Assembly: GCA_963277665.1 (NCBI GenBank)
Contig: OY728152.1
Span: 1,191,468,357-1,191,532,356, forward strand
Reading direction: 5' to 3'
Length of the DNA stretch: 64,000 nt
Source of the DNA: Viscum album
Taxonomy: Eukaryota > Streptophyta > Magnoliopsida > Santalales > Viscaceae
Under the pieces are notes generated by a model. That model saw only the letters and a program-made list of their open reading frames with translations, had not been told where the DNA came from and did not search any database. How positions within the stretch are numbered: the stretch's first letter is position 1; each line of letters opens with the position of its first letter. This document shows positions 48,441 to 62,750 of this stretch, in pieces. The position numbers and the translations under genes were made by a program.

Positions 48441-50320
48441 CCATCACATTAAAAATATGGTATGAAAGATACCATGATAGTTCATAGACAAATTGATTTG
48501 ATTTTTTTCATTGTTAATAATAATAAATTTGGTCAATAGTGTGCTTTCATCTATTCCCAATAATGTTATTTCAGATGTCAATGTGTTAAATGGAGTCATA
48601 GTGGGTTTTGAAATGACCCTATAATATTTTATTTGGATTGGTCAATTAGAGGGGAAACCCCCACCATATTTCTTTGAGTAGTATAGCAAGAACATTTAGG
48701 GAGGCATGAATTAATTTTAGGAATTTCTAAACTTCTAGGAATTTGATGCACATTAAAATGGATAGGAAGATTATTGATCACTACATTCTATATATAAATT
48801 ACATGGTGGAGATGTACAATAGTGAAATGGGATTAGATTGAACTCATTCTTTCTCCCTTTTATGTATGCATCATTCTCACATATCAAATTTAAAGTACCA
48901 CACCCAATGGATCTTTTGGAGGGGATAATTCAATTTTTGGATACATAATTGGGAAAGAATGAGGAAAAGTATTCTAGGATATCCAACCCTAATTCTAACC
49001 ATATTAATGTCTTGAATTTACCTAAGATTTATGAATATGGTGTTGTATAATCACCAACACAATACCATCTTCCTCATTGAGCTCAAATTCGAACCATATC
49101 ATTGTGTGTTTAATGTTTCTCCATCAGGAAATTTCTTAACTGTGGAGTATCAGTATGTGATTATAGATCACAGTGGTCGGTATTTATGGAGGGATATTAT
49201 GTTTCATTCAATGATCCCTATATGATATATCATCCTCAAAGTATTAGTTAGGAACCTAGTACTCCCCATGGATGAAAACAATATAGTGTATAGTCATCTC
49301 CCTGGTGTTATAGTGATACTGCAATAAGAATCATTTGGAAGAGGGATTATGTCATATTTCCTTTTCTAGTGACTAGGAATGAATATATTGGATCTCCCTT
49401 TGAACCATTACAGGTCCACCTGACTAGACTTCTTCAAGGACCATCATTCCATACCACTGGTTCTAGTGACTGATTCAATATTCTTGAATTTTTGGCATAA
49501 TATTTAATTAATTTTATTGGATGCAAGAACATTTTAATGTAAATGTATAATGAATATCACAATTTACCCATATCAATTATACCTCACAAGCTTTTAGATA
49601 AGAAATTTATTATGGTATATGATCTTCTTCTCCCAAACCAGTGTGATGCCCAATCTTTAGGTCAATACGTATCTATGAAGGGAACTCATACCTCAAGCCT
49701 TAGTGGTAATCAAGGATAGTGGGTTCACTAGTATTATCTTGAAATTAGAAATTATAATCAATATCGATGGATTATGAATCTCTTGTACCATACAGGGAGG
49801 TGGTGTTCGCAAGGACCCCTATGGTTATTTCATCCTTACATTCATAGATGTCTTTGGTGATGGGGACTCTCTTAATGCCAAATCTCATTCACTTCTCACT
49901 ATCCTTTACATGTAATAGGAGGAGAATATTGATCTTTATATGGTGGAAACAAACTCTTCCACAATCCAAATCTCCCTGCTCAGGTCATGGAATTCCCCTT
50001 GTCCATTACCTATATCATCCATTGGTGCAATAGTTTTATCAGATCTCACACTAAATATCTTCATTTCTGGAGTGAGAGGAAAAATTTGTTAATTTTCTTA
50101 TTTTTTTTGACAAACCATGATGTGAGTTTCACTTGTTTCTCCAGGCTTGAGTCTATTCCTATTTAAGGGGTTAATATTTTAAGAAGGGATTCCCTCTGTC
50201 TCCATTATTTCTTTCCTCCATAGTTCATTATTCCTCAATTATTCTCATATCATCTCGTTTATTTTTTTGTTTTCCATGTAATTTTTACCCATTGCAACAA
50301 TAAAATATTTAATTGTTGGT
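48441..50320 (+). other. 3' part of the LINE relic
   Basis: The region after RT normally holds the C-terminal zinc region and 3' UTR. I could not read certain blocks. Open frames at 49031-49225 and 49848-50033 have no clear match. The stretch ends in a T-rich, AATAAA-bearing sequence without a clean poly-A tail. Confidence 0.5.
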
Positions 50321-51819
50321 TGGTTGATTCGGATAAAGAGATGATGATATGGATAATTAAAAATGGAAAGTATTTTTGACCTTAGAACTGATAACAGATT
50401 TTTTAAAATGTTGGATATTTTATCATGGATGATGTTTACAGCTTCATAGATTAATAGAATATATCTAGTAGTATTTAGATTAATGAAACATACATTTATT
50501 CTAAAAGGATTTATGGTAATTCAACTTATTATAATTTTCAAGAGAATATACAATAATGGTATTTGGAATGTGACAACCAATAAATACTTTTTGATATATG
50601 TGGGATCTATGTTAAGGTGATTTAGTTTCCTATACTCAAATGTTTGTATTTTAATATTTTTTATGGGTTTCAATGTTAACCATTTATGGAATGGTTTATG
50701 TTAAACATATGATTAGGTTCTATATATTAATGTATTATCTCACCACATTAGGATTTATGTTTATGAGAAAACACATTCTAACTATTTTTTAGTGGTTTTA
50801 ACAAATCATTATATTTATGTATCAAATGATCTTTTAGTTCCTCAACAATGAAAAATTCACCTTCATTCCATGGGGTAAGAGAAGAAGTGGTTATCAATCA
50901 AGGTATAAGTAAATTATTATATTCTGCATATGGATCAGAATGAAATCATGTAATCAAATATTTTTTTGGAATAGGGTTCTGAAGTAAAAAAATTTCCTCT
51001 TATCATAATGTTTGATGATATAAATGACCTCTTTTATGCTTCTTAAATTTATGGTATTGTGGTTGTTAAATTTATATGGTTCACCCACATTCATGTGATT
51101 AGTGATCTTTAAAAATCACTATAATTATCTACAATTTTATTTCATTTCCATATTCTCACATGAAGCCTTTGTTCTCACTATATGAGTTACTCTATGTAAC
51201 TGTTATGGTTTTAACATTACATTTTTATGGTAAGTTTTAGTATTCATTTTTATTATGTGTGTTTCTATGATTAGACCTTTCATGTATTAATGGTTTAATT
51301 TCCTAGATGAATTTTTAGGCTGAAATAAAATTTAACGGTGGTATAATTTAACAACTCAATATTTTTCGAAATATTTATTTAAAATTAATTTATTCTATTT
51401 AATATGATTAGTTTCATGAATCACTAAATTTACCTTTTGTTATGTGTTAGAACCAAGTTATTCATGCTATATATGAAACACCAAGTCAGTAATTCACTAT
51501 AACTAACACATAGAGTATCTTTGAGTGCATAAAAAACAAAAGAGGTCTTTAATAATACACTATACCAAATATCTTTGATAAATATCATTACACACAAGAT
51601 CGAGTTTTATCAAACTACGACATACTATTATTAATGTATTATTATAATAATAACATAGCTGTTAAAATGAAACATATGAATGATATTGACTATAATATGA
51701 ATATATGATTTCATCATGTATATAAAATTTATCATTTGGTTATCAATTAGTAATACATGAATCTATGAAAAATTTTATAATAATGAAATTATTTTTCTAT
51801 GAAGACTAATAATCTAAGT
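50321..51819. other. Unassigned AT-rich stretch between the LINE and long repeat copy 2
   Basis: Nothing coding or repeated was recognised. Confidence 0.45.
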
Positions 51820-54800
51820 AAAAACACAATTTTATCACAATTAAAAAAACAACTTTTGAATATTTTTTTATTAAAATTTATATATTACATATCCAAAAAA
51901 TATTTCTAATATTTCTCAAAGAGTTTTTATTTACATAATATAAGATTAATCCCAATTATATGAATAAGAAGATGTATTTTTCTAAAAGGTTTTTTTATCA
52001 AATTTTAATGGAGAGACCATATTAAATATAATATTTGAATAATTTATAATTTCTATATGAAAAATAAAATTCATTTTTGAAATATTCTTATAAATTTTTT
52101 CTTAGGGTAAATTTTTGGTATTTTACTACAAAGTTTCTAGTTTTTATGGGTAGTGAAAATATTGAATTTTAATTGAAGACATATTTTCATCTAATTTAAC
52201 ATATATTTAAATTAGACATTAATCTGGTTTAAAAGTATTATTTGATCAATTATTCACAATTAATCTAATTTATTTCCTTAGAACTAATTTTACATGGAAA
52301 TCTGTTTTGAAAACAATTCAATCATTTGGACCTTTTCACTTTAAAAATATATAATCTCATCCCTTCTGCAGGATTAAATAAAATAAAATTTATTCCACTT
52401 ATGTGATTCTAATTTGGAAAAACTGATTTGATATATGGAAAAAGAAAAATTAATAATATGGTAAAAAAAAATTCATAACAAAAATATTTTTAAATGTAAT
52501 TAAAATTAATTATAATGACTAATGTAAAAAATGGATTAATTAATATCTCAACATATAATATAAAGTGTAAAAAACTAAACATTTATAAAAAAAATCTATC
52601 TATATATCGGACATAAAACATCTATGGATCTATATTGTTCCATTTTTAACCATTTTGGGACAATTAAAATATTGGGATGACCAAAATATTTTCAGAAATA
52701 CCAAATGAGTTCTTCTCCGGACTTTTAAAAGGCATCATAACCTCCCCTATTGTTACACCTCTCAATAACTTTTGGATCAGACACCTCATACCAAATATAA
52801 TCCTAAACTTCCTCCCCTAATCCTTAAAACCTTATTTTTTCTCTAATCCATCCTAGTAATCCCTTTGGTGAAAACCAATCTGAGTTACCCAATGAATAAG
52901 TAACATCATTCCACATGCTATTTTGTTTTATTTTCATTATAAAACAAAAAATATATTTATATTCAGAGATTAAATTAAAAAATTAGTATCCTAAATATAT
53001 TTGTAATTTTTATATTATTTTTTTACCTTTATTAACACAAACTTCCATAAAATGGGATACAAAATATTCATTCTTGTGTAGGATAGATTATTTCCTTACG
53101 AAACGTTGTCATTCGTTATTCCATATTGATTTTCAAGGACATTAATAATGATGTAATTTATATTATAATATTATATATACGATATTTATGGTTTATTTCA
53201 TTTACTTTAATTATTATATAACACATACATTTATACATTTCATTTTGTGGTAATACGATAACTTCGTTTATGGATGTGCAGACCACCGACTCCCCAAAGT
53301 GATGTGATTCATTCACAATTTACATGGAATGTATTAAGGATATTTTTATTAAATTTATATGATATCTATATAATAGTATTTTTAATATAATTATACTATA
53401 TATATGTATAAAAATATTTCATTTACTTTCTTTTATTAATTTCACAATAAAACAAAAAACATCGTTAATTCGTAAGTACGACCTACCGTCCCCATGAACA
53501 ATGTATTTCTTTTCATATATCTGTATTCTATAGATTATTATAAATATTTATTTAATTAATATATATTATATTGAATTTTTTTGACATATTTTAAATAGGT
53601 AAAAATGATCTATGTATGAGGATCAAGAATAAAAAGTCAAAACACGTACGAAAAACAATGTGGATATTACGAGAAACACAATATTAACATGAAATTGTTA
53701 ATAAATGATATTATAAAGTAACAATAAAATAAATTACTGTATTATATACAAGATTTTGGTTCTCTGGTAGATGTATATTATACTTATATTTATTCTACAA
53801 TAGTTCTGAATGAGTATGATGAGAGTCAACACATATGGTAAGGGTTTTCTTATCTAACTTTTATTTCTATGATATTTATTCTTTATTCACCACTCGTTTC
53901 TTTTATGTAGTGTATCTAATTAATATGGATATATTTAATTTTTATTATAATTAAATTTATGGGTATTTATATATCCATTTTATTATCTCTAATTCATGCT
54001 AATTATTTTATATGCTTCATGTTATATCATTTTCTTCCCCACTGTGTACGATTTAATGCTTCAAAGTGGTGAATGTTTATTACAACAGTCCCATAATTTA
54101 TCAGGATTGTTTATGATTATGCATTCATTAATGAAATATTATGATCCATATTTCATGAATACTCATGTATTTTCATTAATTGTGGTTATTAATCATATCA
54201 TCATTTATTAGTAACATTTTTATATTCATTAGTACTTTTTAAAATTAATATTTTGTAAATAAAATATAACTTCATTTCTATATTCGGTCAAAATTCTTAA
54301 TTTTTCAAAAACCATGATTTCAAAAATTATTTTAAAAAATATATTAAAATTATATTTTATAATCATTTTAAAGGGAAAATAATATTAAAAGTGTTTTATG
54401 GTTTTCAAAAATTCATTTATATTTTTTTACAATAATTTAATTAAAAACATTTCAATAAAAATTTAATATTTAAGAAGTGTTTAAAATTATATTAAATGAT
54501 TCTATTAAATATTTTAAAAGAATTATTTAAAGAACTGTTTTGTTCACGAAGAGTTTAAATGAATTTTAAATATTACATTAAATGTGTTCAAATCAATTTT
54601 AAAATAATACTATTTTAAAAATTTATTTATTTTTAACAATTATTTTAAATGTTATCATGATTACTTTAAAGGCTTGCAATGAATTTTTTTTAAAATGTTA
54701 TAATGAATCATTTAATCTTTTATCAAGGAAAAAGGTTTTAAAAAATTATTAAACCATCTTATATATCTTTTCAAAGAAAACGTTTTTCAAAATATCATCA

Positions 54801-55940
54801 AGATTAATTAATATTTTTTCAATGAGAAAGGGTTTCTAATTATTTTCATGATTATTTTAAATGTTCTTTAAGAAAATATTTTAAATTTGTTTTAAAGCAT
54901 TATTTAAAAAAATTCAAGGTTATATTTAAAGGAAATGATTTACAAAATGATTGATGTTTAAAAAATATTTTTTTCGAATTAATAAAGCTATTTCCCAAAA
55001 AAAATTAGTGTAAAAGTTTTCAAAAAATTTATATTAGATATAAGATGACATCCATTTCTTTTAATAATGTCTTATACTGGATATTATCCAAGGGATTCAT
55101 TAATATTATTTCAATGAATGGGTTATTTTTTGACGACATGTTTTTTTTACAAAACCGGTTTCTATTTCTTGGGTTATATGTTTTTGAAAACCATTTATAT
55201 TTAATGGGGTATATGCTTACAAAACAAAATTCATTTCATGGGTTTGATGAACTTTTTATTAAACCTGTATATTTTCCACTTCTAATGATATGATAACATG
55301 TTTATTATACCAATTTCATTTTATGGGGTATGATATTAATGTTTATTATCTACCAAAACACATATTTATGATTTCATTATGAGGTGAGTGGGACCTATAT
55401 CATTCTTTAATGTATTGGGTAAACATTTAATTGTCATGAGATATACATGGATGCAACTGGGAGTAAAGATGATTCAGTAAATGAATTTTTCCACTATGAT
55501 GGTCTTGGGAATGAAATTTCACTAATAATATAGTCATGTAAATGATCCATGGGTACCAAGATAGTATGGGGGAGTGAACACATACTACTAATATGATCAA
55601 TACAATTTTTCCTTGACTATTATAGATATCATTATATTTGTTTATGTGTCGTCCAAAATTCGATGCCTTATTCCTATGTTATGATTTAATTTTCCTATTC
55701 CCTATTCTATGAAGATATGTATTATGTGTGATGTTTCAAAGAATGGTTCTTTCGACGACTAACCAATTTGAAGATAATATATCTTACATATGTACTAGTT
55801 TTTATGTTTTCATTTTTCCAAAGGCACTACACACATATGATCATTGGGAATCTATTTATGTAATATATTAAGTATTTATAAAAATGGTATAATGTTAATT
55901 TATGTTAACTGACAGTCACTATAAATTAATTTCAGAAATT
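51820..55940 (+). repeat. Long LTR-like repeat, copy 2 (direct)
   Basis: Partner of copy 1; anchors are listed there. The offset is about 12.91 kb in the left and middle parts and falls to about 12.5 kb near the right end, so copy 2 lost roughly 0.4 kb between about 55300 and 55750. Aligned TG/CA against CG differences are common, for example AACGAGTGC (copy 1, 39790) against AATGAGTTC (copy 2, 52703). A TATA-like TTTAAAAGG lies at 52724. The open frames at 53996-54211 and 55045-55293 fall inside and are not genes. Confidence 0.7.
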
Positions 55941-58749
55941 TTTTCTTTGCAATTGATTATTTTTCATTAGAATGAAAAATGTAGATTAATAACAAACCAA
56001 ACAATTAGTTCCCCTAAATCCAGGGAATAAATACACTAGAACCAACAGGCATGATTGAAATGGAAGTAAAACTATTAGAATATTTGATTTGAGATAATAA
56101 TGGTATAAATAATTGGGAAATAAACCATATAAAAAAATCATGACCTCATGTTTGGATAAATAATTTATTAAGAATGAATCTTGTTCGACATCATTCGTTA
56201 GATCCTTGAATTCCATTGTCTTTGGTGGTCCTCAATCTGATTTCTTTTTCTATGATCTCCTCTAATGGATCTTCTTAATCTATTGGGTTATGAAAAAGAC
56301 CCAAGATATATAGAATAAAACCATATTTATTGGGGATAGATTTACCTCACTATGATAAGTACATTAAAATGAATAAATAAATCAATTTATATTATTATTT
56401 TCACACATGATTGAAAAATACCAAAACTCCAAATTCTGAAAAAATTTCCCCTATACCTAGGGTAAAACACATATTTCTGACTCAATAATGATCTCATATA
56501 TCCCATCCAATTCCCCTTTGGGATTTATTACATCATTTTATGATAAATGTCTATGTAATAATAATATTTTTATAATATATATACTGGTCTTATCAGGTCA
56601 CAGAATCACATGTCATCTCATCACCTAGATCCAAAAATATTATTACATATATTCCCAATAATTTAATTTTAAAAAATGTTGTTTCACTCTCCTAACATTA
56701 TAATTTTTTTCTTAAAATAGAAAAAGGATACACAAGGATATGTGGCTACTGAGCTTGCATATGGTCATCCCACTCCTATGTTCTTTCATATAGATTCACA
56801 TACATCCATGATAATCACATTACGGATATTACACAACCATATCGGATATTCTAATACTAATCCTTGACCAGTAATTGGTACTCTATTAAGGTTTCTCAAT
56901 CATTGATGCTGGTCACACCATAGTCAATAACATTTGAATGTTTGTGAACATGTCTCCTTAGATGTAATATGTAGAAAATGTCATGTACTTAGTCTAACTG
57001 CAGTGGTTGTTCCATATGGTACGACACGTCATCGATCATACATATTATCAAGAAATAGAAAATGAGTCCTGGATACAACTTGATTTCCCAAATAAATGTT
57101 CATAATCTATGTCAACCTCATACCCTTAGAGACACATGGAATCCATCGGCAGACTCTAAATTCATCTATCTTTTTTTATAGATAATGCATCAATTTGTTT
57201 TGTATTACGCATCCACTCTTGGTGGATCTGCACACAGACTATTGTAGCACATAGAAACTCTAGAAAGTTTAGAACTAACTAACATGGATTATTCCATCAC
57301 AGTGGAGAGCTATAAGGTAACCCATATAAACCATCATAATGTTCTATAAAGATGATGGAATGTTATATATTTTTATTTTAAATATTATCTAATGGAAGGT
57401 GGTTCATAAAACCATAGAAAAAGTTAAACGTGAAGAATAGAAACATGTCTTCCAATGCTAGCATGCTCAGCTTAGTCTCTCTATAAGTATGGTGTTGAAA
57501 CTCCATGCTCAAATAAAAAATAGTCCCAATGTATTCCTACCATCAACTACATAATCACCATTTTAAATGAGAATTATAGTAAGAAATTATCAATAAAGGA
57601 AAACTTTTATGGTTGAATATCTCCCACCCCAAATGGTATACCAATACCTAAACCAAAATATTCTCTCTGATTGAATGGAAGTGGGATTACAAGGTGAGTG
57701 AGTCTCCAATCACCCAGATCAAATTGTGTACTCTATACATACATGTTAGACCTATTTATAGGTCGATAATTATACCATACCAGAACAAATCTAAAACCTC
57801 ATGGGAATGATCTAAACTATATCTAAGTAGATTATCATAAATCACATGAAGAGAGGTGATTCATCAATATATAATTTCTTCCAGAAAGTAATTCATACTC
57901 GGACACAAAAACTAAAACTGTATATTATGGTACATCTTATCCTTAAATTGAAATATCACCATTATAGATGTAAGAAAATACATCCTCACCAACTCACAAA
58001 ACATCACTGGAACCATCTTTCTCCCACTAAAAATGGTAACATTATCCCACCGTTAAAAATCCATTATAAGCATTTCTAGTGGATATATGAGCACATAGGT
58101 TTTCAATGTCTTCATCTAAATGTTGATCATGTCCAGAAAATTAAATAAGTGGTGCTGCAAAAAAAAATTGTTGATAATATTTAGTGTCCTCTTGAAATAC
58201 AGATAGAAAAAAGAGCCAATGTACTTTTAATCCTTGATCAAGAACCACGAACAAGATCCCATATTATGGTGATTTTATAATACATTTCTCATCTCAATAC
58301 GGTTGACCATATCAAAATGATAATCCTATTGGAACATTATAGATTACATAAATCTCATGTTTTTATCCATTTAAGAGAATATATAATTTTGAATATAATG
58401 GTTGGAATAGATGATAAACTGATCATTCGTGAACTAGGGGATCTCCATATAGAGAGTAAAGATGACCACTACTAACTCTAGATCATGGGTTTCATAGTTC
58501 AAATGATGAGGTATCAATATCTAGGACCCATAGAAATCACTAAATACCTCTATATGAGAACATACTAATTTCCATTAACTAAGTCACCATAGAAGACTAC
58601 GTAATCAACACCCACCTCTAGAAATATCATGATGTCTCAACTCGTCAATTTCTTCCACAGATCATTGGAATCTGACTGAAACATATCAATCCTAACCAAA
58701 GGATTCCCATTAATGGTTAAATATGTCAAGGGAATCAAAATTTTAAAGA
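55941..58749. other. Stretch without firmly recognised features
   Basis: From about 56730 to 58720 the sequence is less AT-rich and looks like a retroelement internal region. One plus-strand frame at 57846-58079 starts K-R-G-D-S-S-I-Y-N-F-F-Q-K-V, faintly like a copia gag block, but nothing after it supports this. Confidence 0.4.
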
Positions 58750-61700
58750 CACTAATATTCACATAAAAAGTATTACATTTAAATTAGTGAATATTCATTA
58801 CATAACATTATAGTTTATGCTTGGATGATTTTTAAATAATGCCTTTAAAAATATGGAAACATAAAAAAATGCCCTTATGTGAGATAAATTATATCCAAAT
58901 ATGTTCATCATTACTAGAACCCCTCTTAGATGTATCATAATAAAAAATTTCATCATAACCTAGTGAATGAAAACATAAATAAAGGGTGATATCCTATTCT
59001 CAGTGAAGATAAAAAAGAGAGATATCAACATATTATGAGCATAAGGGTTAGATAATATGAAATTAAAAATTAAAAACCAATTCCCAAATATCATATATTA
59101 TAAACACGGGTCTTTTAATAAATAATGGATGTTCAAAAGAACTGAATAATAGTGGAATAAAATTACATTAGCCATGAGACCATATCATTTTTAGATGACA
59201 TAGACTTGTGGAATACATATAAACTTATATCATTATAAAATATATAAATAGAAACAGGTCCACTAATTAATTTATTAACATGAAAACATACCCTCAAAAA
59301 AATTGAAACAAAAACCTCCAAGTATAAATGAATGGATAAGAAGGTCGTTTCCATGTATACGACTATGAAATTTTATGCAGGTTCACATATAACATTGTGA
59401 ACATGTAACTTGGTCCACATATATCATTTTTACTCATGAGTAATCCCTGAATAACAAATTAACTTTAGTTATATATATGTAACATCCATTAAATAAGGAA
59501 TATAGTACATAAACAACAAAAAAATGAGCAATTTCCATGGTTCAAAACCGTGGCAATAGGGCCCAAAACTATGGTCGTAGGCTACAACCCCAGTTTTTTC
59601 CAACTGTGGGAGCCATCACCATGGAAGTAAGGTCTGATCTAGGGCCACAGTTTTAACCATGGAAATAGGTGTCCTAGTTCCGCAGTTCGTAAATCCATGT
59701 CAATAGATGTCTCTATTCTCAACTGTATAAATTTACATATGGCCATAGTTTTATCTATAGCTATAACACTAGAAAACTGTAGAAATAACCTAAAAATAAT
59801 GTGTTCCTATCCTAATTTGATCCCAGTACCTTCCCATCACGTTTCAGTGCCCTAACCACTACATGACCAAAGCTTATATATATATATTATTATTATTTGT
59901 ATTAAAAACTGTGGAAATAACTGGATAACAGTTGAGATAGTTCTTCCTGCCATTTTTTGGTTGGATAATTTTTCTCCCACATAAGGACGAGAGACCTGTA
60001 GACACGGTTTTCCATACCGTGTCTATAGCCCATCAAAAAAAGGCATATAACCATGATTTTCAAAACCGTAGCTATAGTTGTGAGCAATAGCAACAGTTTT
60101 GAAAACTATGGCTACATGATTGGGCTATAGCCACGGTTTTGAAAACAGTGGCTATTGACCATGAAAAAACGATATATAGACATAGTTTTTATACCATATA
60201 AATATTCCATATAACGGTGCCCGTAGCCACCTATAGCCACAGTTTTAAACTCGTGGCTATAGGTCTGTGGTCATATAATATTTTTTAGTAGATATATCTA
60301 TGCCCCATGATCATAAGTCATTCATCATATCATAACACATGAAATGAACTGATTTTCTTAAACATTTCCTCATAAACTAACCAATGTAAAAGAACTTGTT
60401 TGAATAATCATTTCAAAATTTCATAAAATTATAACACATGAAAAAAATGTGAGTTTAATAGAAAAATTGTCTTACATCCTATGGAAGAGAAAAATGTTTC
60501 ATAAAAAAATAATCACCATTATACTAAACCCTTCATAAAAAGGATAATAATTTTTTCCATGGATCATATACCAAAAAAATGAGTGACTTAAAAGTTTTTC
60601 ATCATAGATACAAAATTATTAAATAATACCAATGTGTACATATATTGAGTAAAATATCCTTTCAAATTTGAAAACTTATTTTGAAAACATAAAAAAAATT
60701 CCAAAAATATTTCTTCGAAAATAAACATTGACATTAATAATGGAAGATTTAAAAATAATTTAAATCCGTTATTGAGGAAAATAACCATTAATTGAATTTT
60801 TTTAAAAGTATAAAATTCATAAAATATTTGGTTAATATATTTATTTTAAAATATATTGCAATGATATAAAATATTATTTGAAAATAATTTAAACCATTTC
60901 CTAAGGAAAATACACTTTCCTATTAAATTTCTTAAAATAGAAAATATTTTCTTAAAAAATATTTATAATAAAGTAAATTTGAAAACATATTAAATAAGGA
61001 TAAAATAAAATATTGTTTAAGATAGCAGTAAATTCCTTTCATGTCGTACACATTAAAATAAATATTCATTTTATGTTTTTAGTAGAATCCATACATACCT
61101 AACTTTTTAAATTGACATGAAGATTCATATTTAAACACATTGTAAAAATTAAAAAATTTTGAAAAACATTCCTTAATAAATCCATTGGATAATGTTAAAA
61201 TAAATTTGAAATCATTTATAGAAAACATTAATATAGAAGAAAATGAAATAAACCAAAGAGAGAAATAAAGAATTTTTTTTATTAAAAACAATTATAATAA
61301 AATAATATGTAAAAAAGTTATTAATATTAAGGTAAATGATTTATTCTAATAAAAAACCTTCAGAGAATATAATTCATTATGTTCTTTGGAATCAATTAAT
61401 AATATTTCATACTCTAAGTCATAGTCTTAAAAAATATTGATAAATAATGAGATTGTAACATAAATTGTTTTCCAATTTTTGTCTTATGAATCATAGGCCT
61501 TAATAAATAATAACATAAAATGAAAATTTCAATATCATGAATTAATTATATTCTAGATATGATATTTCTAAGGGTTATCATGTATACATCATATAATAAA
61601 ATAAGTTCCCAACATAACTTCAGTCTCAAAGAAGATAATTTGAGAAAACAAAATATTACCACTTTGGCTACTTTTGAACCATAAAGTTGATGAAATATTG

Positions 61701-62750
61701 ATCATGAAATGTATAATTATGTAAAAATAATTTTAATTATAATCATAAATTTATAATTCATGGGTAATAAATACACCACATTAAAAATACATTTGGTGAA
61801 TAATGCTTCTATCTCAGAGAAAATAAATTTGACGTGAAAATCCCTTACCTTAAGTCTCAAATTTCTGTATACACATTCAAACCACCTATATAATAAATAT
61901 ATTTTTTTATTATAAATAAATTATGGCACTATAAATTCTTATATCTTACCTTGTATTATTTACTTATGAACATTTATTTCAAGTTTGTTATGAATTCCTT
62001 GTTAAAATCATGATTTGGGTAATAACTTCTTTGTTTTCATGTATATTTTGATTTTTTATTCTTAGACCTATAACAGTGATCTTGGTTCCATCGTCCTAAT
62101 AATTTTAAATATGATATATATATGATATATATTATTTATATCTATATTTTTATAATCCATAAATATTATATTTAGGAAGTGAAATATAATTTCCATTAAT
62201 ATGGTATGACGTATATAGGCATGAGTGTTATCCAAATTCTATTGACTGATGAAGTGAAAGAAATGTAAATAATATATTACCATTAAATAATCATTAATAT
62301 TTAATATATATAACAAATATTGAATATATTTACCGTATTTACCTGCTATGAAATTATTTATTGAAAAAACTTCACCTCAATTTGTGAGGTGGTAGTCTAC
62401 CGTATAAACGAGCGATGTTATCGTATCCCCCATATAATGAAAAGTAATCATTTATATGTGAAAAAATAATAAAATAATTATAATTACGTTAAAAATAAAA
62501 TATATGTTCATTTTTTTGATCTTTATTACCATACAAGTAAGGAAAATTTTAAAAACATGTCACATCGATTCGTGATGCGGTAGTCTGTCGTAGACATGAG
62601 TGACATTATTGTTTTCCCAATGGGTTTGGAGGTAAGAATTAATATGTGATATTATATATAAAATGTTATAAAAATACCATTAATATAATTTTTATATAGC
62701 TACCCTAGCCATTTACATATAACATTAAATAATTTTAGGCATGATTATAT
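58750..62750 (-). repeat. Long LTR-like repeat, copy 3 (inverted)
   Basis: Its reverse complement follows copy 1. The minus strand of 58820-58870 has TTATGTTTCCATATTTTTAAAGGC, matching 43292-43316. Then come the A/T-run tract (60360-61300 against 42300-41500), 'TTAAGGTAAGGGATTTTC' (61838-61855 against 40935) and the blocks with GGTAGTCTACCGTA near 62391 and GCGGTAGTCTGTCGTA near 62577 (against 40169-40600). A CACTA-type insertion interrupts it at 59505-60293. Confidence 0.68.
59505..60293. mobile_element. Small CACTA-type non-autonomous element in long repeat copy 3
   Basis: The segment is filled with subterminal-type repeats such as CATGGTTCAAAACCGTGG (59538), ATAGCCACGGTTTTGAAAAC (60126) and TATAGCCACAGTTTTAAACT (60233), alternating in both orientations. 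The right end, read on the minus strand, starts CTACTAAAAAATATTATATG at about 60292. The left end reads AACAACAAAAAAATGAGCAA near 59511. These are degenerate versions of CACTACAAAAAAAT-type termini, the leading CA being lost. No coding sequence. Confidence 0.65.

Larger units (their letters stand above)
44560..50320 (+). mobile_element. L1-type LINE relic
   Basis: On the plus strand, pieces of a non-LTR retrotransposon follow in order: a possible ORF1 zinc-knuckle remnant near 45550-45610, an endonuclease segment (46384-46626), reverse-transcriptase segments (47544-47774 and 48040-48440), and a 3' end near 50262-50312 with TTTTTTGTTTTCCATGTAAT and AATAAAATATTT. It has higher GC than its flanks. 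The 5' boundary is a guess from the change in composition near 44560. No frame is intact. Confidence 0.8.

Noticed and set aside
57846..58079. Possible copia gag segment on the plus strand.
   Set aside because: Only about 14 residues are suggestive. The rest of the frame and its neighbours show no integrase, RT or zinc knuckle.
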